Of a DNA stretch of 64,000 bases, positions 33,428 to 41,698 are shown in pieces. Below the pieces are notes generated by a model, which saw nothing but the letters and a program-made list of their open reading frames with translations, had not been told where the DNA came from and made no database searches. The stretch's first letter is position 1. Every line of letters begins with the position of its first letter. A program made the translations under genes and the position numbers. The DNA is from Streptomyces sp. NBC_01788 (GTDB taxonomy: Bacteria; Actinomycetota; Actinomycetes; Streptomycetales; Streptomycetaceae): the NCBI RefSeq assembly GCF_035917575.1, contig NZ_CP109090.1, forward strand, positions 806,001 to 870,000, in the 5' to 3' direction.

Positions 33428-34450
33428 TCAGCCTCCCTCTCCGAGGTCGAACACGATGCGGGCTTTGACCTGACCGCGCAGCACCTCGTCGATGGACTCG
33501 TTGACGGCGCCGAGCGGTCGGCTCTCCCGGATGACCCGGGTGCGGCCCTCCGCGTGCAGTTGGAAGACCTCTGCGAGGTCCTGCCGGGTGCCGACGATCG
33601 AGCCGATCACGGAGGTGCCGCCGAGCACGGTGTCGAAGATCGGCACTCGGACGGTGCCCTGCGCGGGCAGGGCCACCATGACGAGCCTGCCGCCACGCCG
33701 CAACCCGGAGGCGACCGCCTCGAAGGCGGCCCCGTTCACCGCGAGGGCGATGGCCGCGTGGGCGCCGCCGTACCGTTTGAGCTCCCGGCCGACGTCCTGG
33801 GTGCGGGCGTCGATGAGGATGTCCGCGCCGAGTTCGGCGGCGAGTTCGAGCTTGTCGTCGGTGACGTCGATCGCGGCGACACGGGCGCCGGCGATCTTGG
33901 CGTACTGCACGGCCAGGTGGCCGAGTCCGCCGACCCCGGAGATGGCCACGAGCTGGGCCGGCCGGACGCCGGCGACCTTGAGTGCCTTGTACGTGGTGAC
34001 GCCCGCGCAGGTCAGCGGGGCCGCGTCGAGGGGGGAGACACCGTCGGGCACCGGCTGTGCGAAGTCCGCCCAGGCCGTCATCTTCTCGGCGTAGCCGCCG
34101 TCGCAGCCGTATCCGGTGTTGATCTGCTGCCCGCACAGCGTCTCCCAGCCGGACAGGCAGTGCTCGCAGCGACCGCAGGCGTGGCCGAGCCACGGCACGG
34201 CCACCCGCTGTCCCACGGCCAGGTGGGTGACGCCCTCACCGAGTTTCTCCACGAGGCCGACGCCCTCGTGGCCGGGCACGAACGGCGGGTTGGGCCTGAC
34301 CGGCCAGTCGCCGTGGGCGGCGTGGATGTCGGTGTGGCACAGCCCGCAGGCCTCGACGCGGACGCGCACCCGGCCGGGTCCTGGCTCGGGGTCCGGGCGC
34401 TCCTCGATGACCAGGGGTTCGCCGAAGGTCCGTACGACCGCAGCCTTCAT
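33428..34450 (-). CDS. Zinc-dependent alcohol dehydrogenase (AdhP/AdhA-type)
   Basis: This 340-residue MDR enzyme has catalytic zinc ligands in GLCHTDIHAAHGDW (Cys) and GHEGVGLVEKLG (His-Glu), structural zinc cysteines CGRCEHCLSGWETLC and a Rossmann motif VAISGVGGLGHLAVQ. It looks fully functional for NAD-linked alcohol/aldehyde turnover. ATG 34450 follows CCGAGGAGTGAGGATC. It lies next to the USP gene (33422); the upstream gap carries a 16-bp tandem repeat. Hypoxia-type regulons often contain an ADH. Confidence 0.9.
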   Translation of the reverse strand: MKAAVVRTFGEPLVIEERPDPEPGPGRVRVRVEACGLCHTDIHAAHGDWPVRPNPPFVPGHEGVGLVEKLGEGVTHLAVGQRVAVPWLGHACGRCEHCLSGWETLCGQQINTGYGCDGGYAEKMTAWADFAQPVPDGVSPLDAAPLTCAGVTTYKALKVAGVRPAQLVAISGVGGLGHLAVQYAKIAGARVAAIDVTDDKLELAAELGADILIDARTQDVGRELKRYGGAHAAIALAVNGAAFEAVASGLRRGGRLVMVALPAQGTVRVPIFDTVLGGTSVIGSIVGTRQDLAEVFQLHAEGRTRVIRESRPLGAVNESIDEVLRGQVKARIVFDLGEGG

Positions 34451-34492
34451 GATCCTCACTCCTCGGATGGGGTCCTGTGGTGTTCGGTGGGC

Positions 34493-34676
34493 TGTGCTCG
34501 TGGTGCCGGTGCGGGGGTGCTCGTGGTGCCGGTGCTCGTGCGGGCCGGTGCTCGTGCGGGCCGGTGCTCGTGCGGGTCGGTGCTCGTGCGGGTCGGGGGC
34601 GGTTGCTCGGGTGGCGGTCGGGGGCCGTGCTCGGGGTACGTCGGTCAGGGGCCGTGCTCGGGTGGCGGTCAGGGGT
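34493..34676. repeat. Tandem repeats in the leader of the alcohol dehydrogenase
   Basis: Four adjacent 16-bp units (GGTGCTCGTGCGGG(C/T)C) occupy 34531-34594. Looser related units (TGCTCGTGGTGCCGG) precede them from about 34493. Further on are repeats of GTGCTCGG(G)...CGGTCAGGGG to 34676, running just into the next gene's 3' end. They leave the ADH promoter position uncertain. Copy number probably varies between strains. Confidence 0.75.
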
Positions 34677-35574
34677 GGGCGACGACCGCGACAGGGGCGG
34701 CGGCGTGGTGCAGGACGGCGTGGGTGACGTGCCCGACGCGGGCGCCCAGGGGGCTGCGGCGCACGCGTCGGCCCACCACGACGAGGGATGCCGCGCGGGA
34801 GGCGTCGACGAGCAGTTCCGCGGCGCTGCCGGGGCGGGAGACCTCGGCGACCTCGACGTCCGGGTACTTCCGCCGCCAGGGACACAGCGCCTCGGTCAGT
34901 GCGGCGGCCTCGGCCACCGCGGGGGAGGTGAGCAGTTCGGCGTCGGCGGGCACGCCGTAGCCGTAGTACAGCGGCGGGTACCAGCCGTGCACGACGTGCA
35001 GTGACGTGCCGCGGCGGGCGGCCGCCTCGAAGGCGAACCGGATCAGGTCCTCGTCCGGGTGCGCGGTGTCGAGGCCCAGGACGACGGGCCGGCGGGCGGC
35101 CGCGGCGGAGGGGAGGCCCGCCCGGTCCGTCTCGTGCGCGTCGGCGGCCTGCTCCCCGGCCCGTACCAGCACGACGGGACGCTCTGCGTGCGCCAGAACG
35201 GACAACCCGGCCGAGCCGACCAGGAAGCCGCCGACCCTGCCGAGGGCCCGCGAGCCGAGCACGAGCACTTCGGCGCCGGCCGCCTCCTCGGTGAGCACTT
35301 CGGCGGGACGGCCCGACAGGTGCTCGGCACGCACCTCGACACCCGGATGGCGCAACCGCAGTCCTTCGGCGGCCTCGCGGAGCACCCTCTCGGTCCAGTG
35401 CCGACGCGTCTCCGCACCGAGCAGCGGTGCCTGCGCCAGGGGCTCGGGCACCGGCTCCCCCACATGGACGAGCCGGACCGGCAGCCCGAGCATCGCGGCC
35501 TCCCGCGCCGCCCATTCGGCGGCGGCCCGGCTCTCGGGTGAGCCGTCGAGACCGACAGTGACGGTGCGAGGCAT
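34669..35574 (-). CDS. Tandem universal stress protein
   Basis: This 301-residue protein begins MPRTVTVGLDGSPESRAAAE. Domain 1 has LVLGSRALGRVGGFLVGSAG; domain 2 starts RPVVLGLDTAHPDEDLIRF and has VGRRVRRSPLGARVGHVTHA. The domain-2 ATP loop is diverged. The start at ATG 35574 has a strong GCAGGAGGTGGCAG upstream. It is divergent from the single-domain USP gene (35812); the shared region holds three GGGACC-type motifs. Probably co-regulated with it. Confidence 0.88.
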   Translation of the reverse strand: MPRTVTVGLDGSPESRAAAEWAAREAAMLGLPVRLVHVGEPVPEPLAQAPLLGAETRRHWTERVLREAAEGLRLRHPGVEVRAEHLSGRPAEVLTEEAAGAEVLVLGSRALGRVGGFLVGSAGLSVLAHAERPVVLVRAGEQAADAHETDRAGLPSAAAARRPVVLGLDTAHPDEDLIRFAFEAAARRGTSLHVVHGWYPPLYYGYGVPADAELLTSPAVAEAAALTEALCPWRRKYPDVEVAEVSRPGSAAELLVDASRAASLVVVGRRVRRSPLGARVGHVTHAVLHHAAAPVAVVAHP

Positions 35575-35616
35575 GGACTGCCACCTCCTGCGGCGCTGCC
35601 GCGACGGGAACTTCAT

Positions 35617-35656
35617 TGATCCGCTGATCCGCTGATCCGTTGGTCTGCTGATCCGC
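35617..35656. repeat. Five 8-bp repeats TGATCCGC
   Basis: Units TGATCCGC, TGATCCGC, TGATCCGT, TGGTCTGC and TGATCCGC run end to end at 35617-35656, upstream of the divergent USP genes. They could be regulator-bound or simply slippage-prone. They are 43 bp from the USP start at 35574. Confidence 0.65.
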
Positions 35657-35691
35657 TTCCGAGAATCGCCGTCGGCCGGCGCGGCGGCCAT

Positions 35692-35744
35692 GGGCCGCTG
35701 GTCCCGCACCAGGGCCGACCGGCCCCCTGACCGGGACGGTCCCC
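35692..35744. promoter_or_regulatory. Cluster of GGGACC/GGGCC motifs between divergent USP genes
   Basis: Three sites lie close together: GGGCCGCTGGTCCC (35692-35705), GGGCCGACCGGCCC (35712-35725) and GGGACGGTCCCC (35733-35744). The first two share the GGGxCC-N4-GGxCC form of 26534 and 29324. They are 118-170 bp from the USP start at 35574 and 68-120 bp from 35812. Confidence 0.5.
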
Positions 35745-35811
35745 GACTGGCACGGTCGCCTCGGGCCGGGCAGCGTGGACGTACGCACAACGACTGCTCA
35801 GTGAGGTGGCC

Positions 35812-36282
35812 ATGCAGCCTTCCGCACCTCGACGCCGGGTGGTCGTGGGCGTGGACGGTTCGCCGTCCTCGTGCGCGGCGGTGCGCTGGGCGGCGGAATA
35901 CGCGCGGCTCGTCGGCGGTGTCATGGAGGCGATCCACGCCTGGGACACGCCGTCGGCCATCGGCTGGACCGGCCCCGCGATCGATCCCGAGTTCGACCTG
36001 GAGCAGGCCCGGGAGCGCTTCGCGGAGGGTCTGAGGGGTGTCTTCGGCGACGACCGGCCGGCGCATCTGGTCGAGTACCTGGTCGAGGGCGATCCGTCGG
36101 AGGTGCTGATCCGGGCCTCGGCGGGGGCGGACGTCCTCGTCGTGGGCAGCCGGGGCCGCGGCGGCTTCGCCCGCGCGATGCTGGGCTCGGTCAGCCAGCG
36201 CTGCGCCCAGCACGCGGCCTGCCCGGTGGTCGTGGTGCGCCCTGACCATGAGGTACGCCCGGACCACGGCCGGCCCGGCTGA
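35812..36282 (+). CDS. Universal stress protein, single domain
   Basis: This 156-residue UspA has the canonical ATP-binding motif G-2x-G-9x-G-S (VGSRGRGGFARAMLGSVSQ) intact, unlike domain 2 of its neighbours. The start is VVVGVDGSPSSCAAV. ATG 35812 follows GTGAGG. It is probably a true ATP-binding USP. It is divergent from the tandem USP at 35574 and shares its motif-rich promoter region. Confidence 0.9.
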   Translation: MQPSAPRRRVVVGVDGSPSSCAAVRWAAEYARLVGGVMEAIHAWDTPSAIGWTGPAIDPEFDLEQARERFAEGLRGVFGDDRPAHLVEYLVEGDPSEVLIRASAGADVLVVGSRGRGGFARAMLGSVSQRCAQHAACPVVVVRPDHEVRPDHGRPG

Positions 36283-36364
36283 TCCGTCCCACGTCCGTGC
36301 GGTGCGCCCCGGCGCCGGTCACTGCCCGGGTGAAACCTGGGTCACTGCCTCGACGCCGCCCCGG

Positions 36365-38119
36365 TCACGCCTTCGGCGAGGACCGCGCGGCCTCCGCGGA
36401 GCCCACGGGCGCGTGCCAGACCAGCCTCGTACCTCCGCCCTCGGGTGTGGTCCACTCCAGGCCGCCGTCCAGCCGGCGGGCACGTTCGGCCATGTTGGAC
36501 AGTCCGCTGCGGCGGCCCTCGGCGGGGATCCCCACGCCGTTGTCCGTGACCGTCAGCCGTACGCTGCGGCCGTCGGTCTCCAGCGCCACCTCCGCACGGT
36601 CGGCGTGCGCGTGCCGGGCGATGTTCGTCAGCGCCTCGGACAGCACCGCCACCACCTCGTCCGCGGTCTCCCGCGACACATGGGTGTCCAGCAGCCCCTC
36701 CATCCGCACCCCGGGTGCGAATCCGAGCACCGGCGCGGCCTTTCCGACCACCTGCACCGCCCGCGTCCGCAGTCCGGCGCCCGCCTCCTCGTCGTGCGCC
36801 CGCAGACCGAAGATCGTCGACCTGACGATCTTGATCGTCTCGTCCAGGTCGTCGACCGCCCGCAGCACCCGCTCCTTGGCCCCCGGATGGTCGATGAACC
36901 GGCCCGCGCTCTGCAAGGTCATGCCCGTCGCGAACAACCGCTGGATGGCAAGGTCGTGCAGGTCCCGGGCGATCCGGTCGCGGTCCTCCAGCAGCGCGAT
37001 CTGCTCCGCGTCCCGCCGCCGCCCGGCCAGCTCCATCGCCACGGCGGCCTGCGCCGCGAATCCCTTCAGCAGCTCCAGCTCCTTGCTGGAGAAGTCGTTC
37101 GCGCCGGCCTCCCGTACGAGCAGGACCACCCCGCGCACATGATCGCCCGGGCCCCCTACCGGCACCGCCACCGCGGGACCCAGACCCGCGAACCGGGGCG
37201 GACCCGCCGTCACCCGCGGGTCACGCGAGATGTCCGGGCTGCTCACCGGTACCCCGCCGGTGAACGCCTCCCCGGTCAGCGTGCCCTCCACCGGCAGCAC
37301 CAGACCCCGGTGCGCCTCCGCCTCCTGGCCGATCGCCAGCTCCACGCTCAGCGTCCCGGTCTCCTTCACCGGCGTCGACATCGCCGCCAGCGCCGCCCCG
37401 GTGATCTCCCGCGCGCGCTCGGCTATCAGCCCCAGGACCTCCGCCTGGTCGGCACCCGACATCAGGCTCTGCGTGATCTCCGCCATCGCGCGCAGCCAGC
37501 GCTCCCGCAGCCGCGACTCCTCGTACAGCCGCGCGTTGTCGATCGCCACGCCCGCCGCCACCGCCAGCGTGGCCAGCACCGACTCGTCGTCCTCGTCGAA
37601 CTCCAGACCGCCGCGCTTCTCGGTCAGGTACAGATTGCCGAAGACCTGGTCCCGCACCCGGATCGGAACGCCGAGGAACGTGTTCATCGGCGGATGGTGC
37701 TCGGGGAAGCCGTACGACGCCGCATGCTCCGACAGCTTCGTCAGCCGCAGCGGTTCCGGATGCCGGATCAGCTCGCCCAGGATGCCGTGCCCTTCGGGGA
37801 ACGGGCCGATCCGCGCGATCCCCTCCTCGCTCACCCCGACGGTGTGGAACGCCGACAGCCGCCTGCCGTCCGGGCCGATCACGCCCAGCGCCGCGTACTC
37901 GGCGTCCACCAGCGTCGCAGCGGCGTCCACGATGCTGTACAGCACCTGCTCCAGGTCCAGCTCCCGGCCGACCGCGAGCACCGCCTCCAGCAGACTGTGC
38001 ACCCGGTCCCGGGTACTGCGCGCCGCGTCAAGACGCGCCTGCAACTCCTCCAGCAACTCGTCCAACCGCAACTGCGGCAGCCGCACACGGGCCTCCCCCG
38101 ACTCCCCGGAACCACTCAC
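36365..38119 (-). CDS. GAF-domain sensor histidine kinase, DevS/OsdK-like
   Basis: This 584-residue cytosolic kinase has two GAF domains (about 45-190 and 210-360), a HisKA_3 helix with the phosphoacceptor motif DRDRIARDLHDLAIQRLFA and a HATPase_c domain (EALTNIARHAHADRA, LTVTDNGVGIP, GLSNMAERARRL). The first GAF contains GFPEHHPPMNTFLGVPI. In M. tuberculosis DevS the heme-ligand His149 sits in the equivalent YHPPMRTF. The corresponding His142 is conserved here, so heme-based O2/NO/CO sensing is likely. GTG 38119 has GGAGGG upstream (a longer GTG start at 38167 lacks one). No response regulator is next to it. Related Streptomyces OsdK pairs with OsdR. Confidence 0.85.
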   Translation of the reverse strand: MSGSGESGEARVRLPQLRLDELLEELQARLDAARSTRDRVHSLLEAVLAVGRELDLEQVLYSIVDAAATLVDAEYAALGVIGPDGRRLSAFHTVGVSEEGIARIGPFPEGHGILGELIRHPEPLRLTKLSEHAASYGFPEHHPPMNTFLGVPIRVRDQVFGNLYLTEKRGGLEFDEDDESVLATLAVAAGVAIDNARLYEESRLRERWLRAMAEITQSLMSGADQAEVLGLIAERAREITGAALAAMSTPVKETGTLSVELAIGQEAEAHRGLVLPVEGTLTGEAFTGGVPVSSPDISRDPRVTAGPPRFAGLGPAVAVPVGGPGDHVRGVVLLVREAGANDFSSKELELLKGFAAQAAVAMELAGRRRDAEQIALLEDRDRIARDLHDLAIQRLFATGMTLQSAGRFIDHPGAKERVLRAVDDLDETIKIVRSTIFGLRAHDEEAGAGLRTRAVQVVGKAAPVLGFAPGVRMEGLLDTHVSRETADEVVAVLSEALTNIARHAHADRAEVALETDGRSVRLTVTDNGVGIPAEGRRSGLSNMAERARRLDGGLEWTTPEGGGTRLVWHAPVGSAEAARSSPKA

Positions 38120-38283
38120 CGGCGAACCCTCCAAACCCCGCGCACCACCGAAAGCCCTCTCACCCACCTGCCAGCCACATTAACGGCCCCGGCAGGCCAG
38201 GGCACGGGGAGCCCGGCCGGTTCCACTGGTGCCGCGATGACGGCCCGTCCACAATGGTCCTCTGTGCCGCAGGGGAGGACCGG

Positions 38284-39144
38284 ATGACCCGTTTCCTCAT
38301 GGCCGGGATCGACGCGTCCCGGGAAAGCCTCGTCGCGGGCGAGTGGGCGGCCGAGGAGGCGGGCCGCCGCGGTCTGGAACTACGGCTGGTTCTCGCCGTT
38401 CCCGACCCCGCCGACGGCGTCGCCGAACCGGCGTTCGCCCTTTCCTGGCAGCGGTCCGGCGAGGAGGTCCTTGGGCGCGCCGAGGCCGCTCTCGCGGCGA
38501 GGCGTCCCGGTGTGGCGATGAGCAGCGTGCAGGTGACCGGCTCGGCCCCGGCCGCCCTGCTCTCCGCCGCCCGGACGGCCGAGCTCCTCGTCGTCGGGGC
38601 GCGCGGGGACGGCGGATTCGACGGTCTCGTTGTGGGCTCGACGGCGCTGGCTGCGGCGAGCCGCGCGCCCTGTCCCGTGGTGGTCGTGCCCCGGCCGCCC
38701 GCCGCCGCGCGGCACGAGGCGGAGGTGGCCGTGGGAGTCGACGCCCGCAGGGCGGCCGAGCCCCCCGTGGAGTTCGCCTTCGACGCGGCTCGGCTCCATA
38801 CGGACAGGCTGCGAGCCGTGCACGCGTGGGCCCTCACCGGCGCTCCGCCGTGGACCGCGCTCGCGGTGCCCGAGGAGGACCGGGCGGCGTGGGAGGACGA
38901 GGAGGTCCAGCGGCTGTCCGACGTGCTCCGGGAGCCGCGGGAGAGGTATCCGGACGTCTCCGTGCTGCCCGACGTCGTCCTGCTCCACCCGGCCCACGCG
39001 CTGGTGCACGCCTCGCAGCGGGCGGGCCTGCTCGTCGTCGGACGGCGTACGAGCCCGCGGGCGGCCGAGCAGCGGCTGGGTCCCGTGGCCCACGCCGTGC
39101 TGCACCACTCCCACTGCCCGGTGGCCGTCGTGCCCCACGACTGA
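38284..39144 (+). CDS. Tandem universal stress protein
   Basis: This 286-residue protein begins FLMAGIDASRESLVAGEW. Domain 1 has VGARGDGGFDGLVVGSTAL; domain 2 has EVAVGVDARRAAEPP and VGRRTSPRAAEQRLGPVAHA. It ends LHHSHCPVAVVPHD. ATG 38284 follows GGGGAGGACCGG. It is divergent from the DevS-like kinase gene and may be controlled with it. The ATP loop of domain 2 is altered. Confidence 0.87.
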   Translation: MTRFLMAGIDASRESLVAGEWAAEEAGRRGLELRLVLAVPDPADGVAEPAFALSWQRSGEEVLGRAEAALAARRPGVAMSSVQVTGSAPAALLSAARTAELLVVGARGDGGFDGLVVGSTALAAASRAPCPVVVVPRPPAAARHEAEVAVGVDARRAAEPPVEFAFDAARLHTDRLRAVHAWALTGAPPWTALAVPEEDRAAWEDEEVQRLSDVLREPRERYPDVSVLPDVVLLHPAHALVHASQRAGLLVVGRRTSPRAAEQRLGPVAHAVLHHSHCPVAVVPHD

Positions 39145-39166
39145 CCGCGCGTACGGTGACCGCGCG

Positions 39167-40195
39167 TCAGGTGCCGAAGAAGACGTCGAACTCCTCGTAG
39201 AGCTCCATGGGAACCCGCTTGTTCGTGCCGGTGACGTCCGCGAGCGGAAGGCGTACGACATCCGTGCCGCGCAGCGCCACCATGGTGCCGAAGGCTCCGT
39301 CCCTGAGGGCGTCCACGGCGTGCAGTCCGAAGCGGGTGGCGAGCCACCGGTCGTAGGCGGACGGCGTGCCGCCGCGCTGGACGTGGCCGAGCACCGTCGT
39401 ACGCGCCTCCTTCTGCGTTCGGCTCTCCAGCTCCCGGGCCAGCCAGTCGCCGATGCCGGACAGCCGCACGTGCCCGAACTCGTCGCGCGACTCGTCCTTG
39501 ACCACCATCTGCCCGGCCTGCGGGACCGCGCCCTCCGCGACGACGACGATCGGCGCGTAGTTGATCTCGAAGCGCCTCTCCACCCAGGCGCACACCTGGT
39601 CGACGTCGAACTCCACCTCCGGGATGAGGATGGCGTTCGCGCCGCCCGCGACGCCCGCGTGCAGGGCGATCCAGCCGGAGTGGCGTCCCATCACCTCGAC
39701 GACCAGCGTGCGCTTGTGCGACTCCGCGGTGGTGTGCAGGCGGTCGATGGCCTCGGTCGCGATGCCGACCGCGGTGTCGAAGCCGAAGGTGTAGTCGGTG
39801 CCGCCGACGTCGTTGTCGATGGTCTTGGGCACGCCGACCAGGTCGACCCCCACGTCGGACAGCGCGCTCGCGACGCCGAGCGTGTCCTCGCCGCCGATGA
39901 CGACGAGGGCGTCGATCTCGTGGTCGCGGAGCGTCTCGCGGATGCGGTCGATGCCCCCGTCGATCCGGAGCGGGTTGGTGCGGGAGGAGCCGAGGATCGT
40001 GCCGCCGAGCGGCAGGATTCCCCGCACGGCCGCGACGTCCAGGGGACGGGTGACGCCCTTGACGGCGCCGCCCCAGCCGTCCGCGATCCCGACGAACTCC
40101 CAGGCGTACTCCTGCACGCCCTTGCGCACGACGCTGCGGATCACCGCGTTCAGACCGGGGCAGTCGCCGCCTCCGGTCAGCACTCCCACCCGCAT
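39167..40195 (-). CDS. pfkA: 6-phosphofructokinase, PPi-type signature
   Basis: This 342-residue enzyme carries the PFK family motifs: TGGGDCPGLNAVIR (substrate/donor site), GGEDTLGVA and VPKTIDNDVGGTDYTFGF, then MGRHSGW and HVQRGGTPSAYDR. ATP-dependent PFKs carry Gly at the position of Asp in GGED and often Gly at the position of Lys in PKTIDND; Asp plus Lys is the pattern of pyrophosphate-dependent enzymes. The sequence therefore favours PPi use. If so the reaction is reversible and fits energy-starved conditions. ATG 40195 has CGAGGGAGTGACC. The Streptomyces genome may have further PFK copies. Confidence 0.85.
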   Translation of the reverse strand: MRVGVLTGGGDCPGLNAVIRSVVRKGVQEYAWEFVGIADGWGGAVKGVTRPLDVAAVRGILPLGGTILGSSRTNPLRIDGGIDRIRETLRDHEIDALVVIGGEDTLGVASALSDVGVDLVGVPKTIDNDVGGTDYTFGFDTAVGIATEAIDRLHTTAESHKRTLVVEVMGRHSGWIALHAGVAGGANAILIPEVEFDVDQVCAWVERRFEINYAPIVVVAEGAVPQAGQMVVKDESRDEFGHVRLSGIGDWLARELESRTQKEARTTVLGHVQRGGTPSAYDRWLATRFGLHAVDALRDGAFGTMVALRGTDVVRLPLADVTGTNKRVPMELYEEFDVFFGT

Positions 40196-40424
40196 GGTCA
40201 CTCCCTCGCAGATCCCCCTCCAGCTTGGACCCGCCGCCGACGTGCCGCACGGCACGGGAGGGGGCGTCCGGATCCACGGCTCCTCGGACGGCTCCCGTGG
40301 GGTCGCCGGGCGACGGTGCGCTCGCACGGCGGACGCTTTGTCGCTATATGGTCTTGTATGAGCCTTGTAAGTTCCGGCGGCACGAGCCCGGCGCGAACGC
40401 CGAAGGCCGCAGGGTGAGGTCTGG
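40196..40424. other. Divergent promoter region of PFK and SpoIIE-type genes
   Basis: This 229-bp gap has a lower-GC patch around 40335-40380 (TTTGTCGCTATATGGTCTTGTATG), the likely promoter zone. I see no GGGACC-type motif. Confidence 0.4.
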
Positions 40425-41567
40425 GTGACGGCCATGGGAGCCAGTGGACTGTTCACGGGGGTGCGGGGGCGACCAAGGCGTGCGCTGGTGGCACTGCCGT
40501 TCGCGCTGATCGCGCTGATATCCCTCATCGACGCCCTGACTCCGGCGTACGTCGAGCTCGGACCGCTGCTGATGGCGGCACCCGCCGTCACCGCCGCGTT
40601 CGCCGGACCCCGGCTCACCGCGCTGGTCGGTGTCCTGGCCGTGGGAGCCCGGCTCACGGTGGCCTCCTTCCAGCACACGGCGGGGATCGCGAGCCGGGAC
40701 GGGGAGATCGCCGCGCTGGCCGCAGGCGCGATCGTGGTGGTCGCCTTCACGGCGGTACGCGACCGGCACAGGCGGGTGCTGAGCCAGGTGCGCTCCGTGT
40801 CCGAAGCCGCGCAGAAGGTGCTGCTGCGGCCACTGCCGGACCGGATCGGGCCGCTGACCGTCGCCTCCATCTACCTCGCCGCCGAGGCCGAGGCGCAGAT
40901 CGGCGGCGACCTGTACGCCGCGGCGCGCACCCACACCAGCACCCGGCTGCTCATCGGCGATGTCCGGGGCAAGGGGCTGGCCGCGGTCGGGGACGCCGCG
41001 ATGCTGCTCGGATCCTTCTACGGGTTCGCCCACCGCCAGGAGAACCTGCCCGCCCTCGCGGCCCACCTGGACGGCAGCGTCAGATGGGATCCGCACAGCG
41101 GTGAGGACAGCGGCGAGGAGCGGTTCGTCACGGCGGTGCTTCTCGACTTCCCCGACCACGGCGGCTGCGTCCACATGGTCAACTGCGGGCACCCCCCGCC
41201 GCTCATGCTGCACCGCGGCACGGTGGTGCCGCTCGACCGCAGCCCGTCGGCGCCGCCGCTCGGACTCGGCGAGTTCAACGACGGCGACTACCTCCTCGAC
41301 AAGTTCCCCTTCGAGGAGCACGACCTGCTGCTGCTCTACACCGACGGTGTCGTCGAGGCCCGTGACAAGTCCGGCGCCTTCTACGTGCTGACCGAACGTC
41401 TCCCCGCGTGGGGCGACCGCGCGCCCGACGACGTGCTCCGACGTCTGCGTGGCGACCTCCTCGCGTACGTCGGCGGCCGGCTCACCGACGACGCGGCGGC
41501 CGTCGCGGTCATGTGCACGCCGCCCCAGCGGCACGCGTCGGCCGCGGGGGACGCCCGACCGGAGTAG
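40425..41567 (+). CDS. Membrane PP2C/SpoIIE-type protein phosphatase
   Basis: This 380-residue protein has an N-terminal membrane module of about three to four helices (VALPFALIALISLIDALT, LLMAAPAVTAAFAGP, ALAAGAIVVVAFTAV) followed by a SpoIIE-type PP2C domain from about 150. The metal motifs are present: GGDLYAAARTHTSTRLLIGDV with GDVRGKG, then NCGHPPP and LLLYTDGVVEAR. The expected role is dephosphorylation of an anti-sigma antagonist, such as STAS proteins, from the inner membrane. GTG 40425 follows GTGAGGTCTGG. The STAS protein at 29375 is a candidate substrate type, with the caveat that it lacks the usual Ser. Confidence 0.88.
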   Translation: MTAMGASGLFTGVRGRPRRALVALPFALIALISLIDALTPAYVELGPLLMAAPAVTAAFAGPRLTALVGVLAVGARLTVASFQHTAGIASRDGEIAALAAGAIVVVAFTAVRDRHRRVLSQVRSVSEAAQKVLLRPLPDRIGPLTVASIYLAAEAEAQIGGDLYAAARTHTSTRLLIGDVRGKGLAAVGDAAMLLGSFYGFAHRQENLPALAAHLDGSVRWDPHSGEDSGEERFVTAVLLDFPDHGGCVHMVNCGHPPPLMLHRGTVVPLDRSPSAPPLGLGEFNDGDYLLDKFPFEEHDLLLLYTDGVVEARDKSGAFYVLTERLPAWGDRAPDDVLRRLRGDLLAYVGGRLTDDAAAVAVMCTPPQRHASAAGDARPE

Positions 41568-41698
41568 CTTGTCCGCCCGCCGCTCACCGCACGTGTCGCA
41601 CCGGTGGCGTCGTCGAAACCCGGAGGTGTCGCGGCCCGGGAGAGTGGCACCCGGCGGTGGACACCTCACGACCGGCTCCCGCACCCCGAGGAGATCAG

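Noticed and set aside
34493..34676. Possible CRISPR array
   Set aside because: The repeats are direct, adjacent and short with no spacers, and no cas gene is near.
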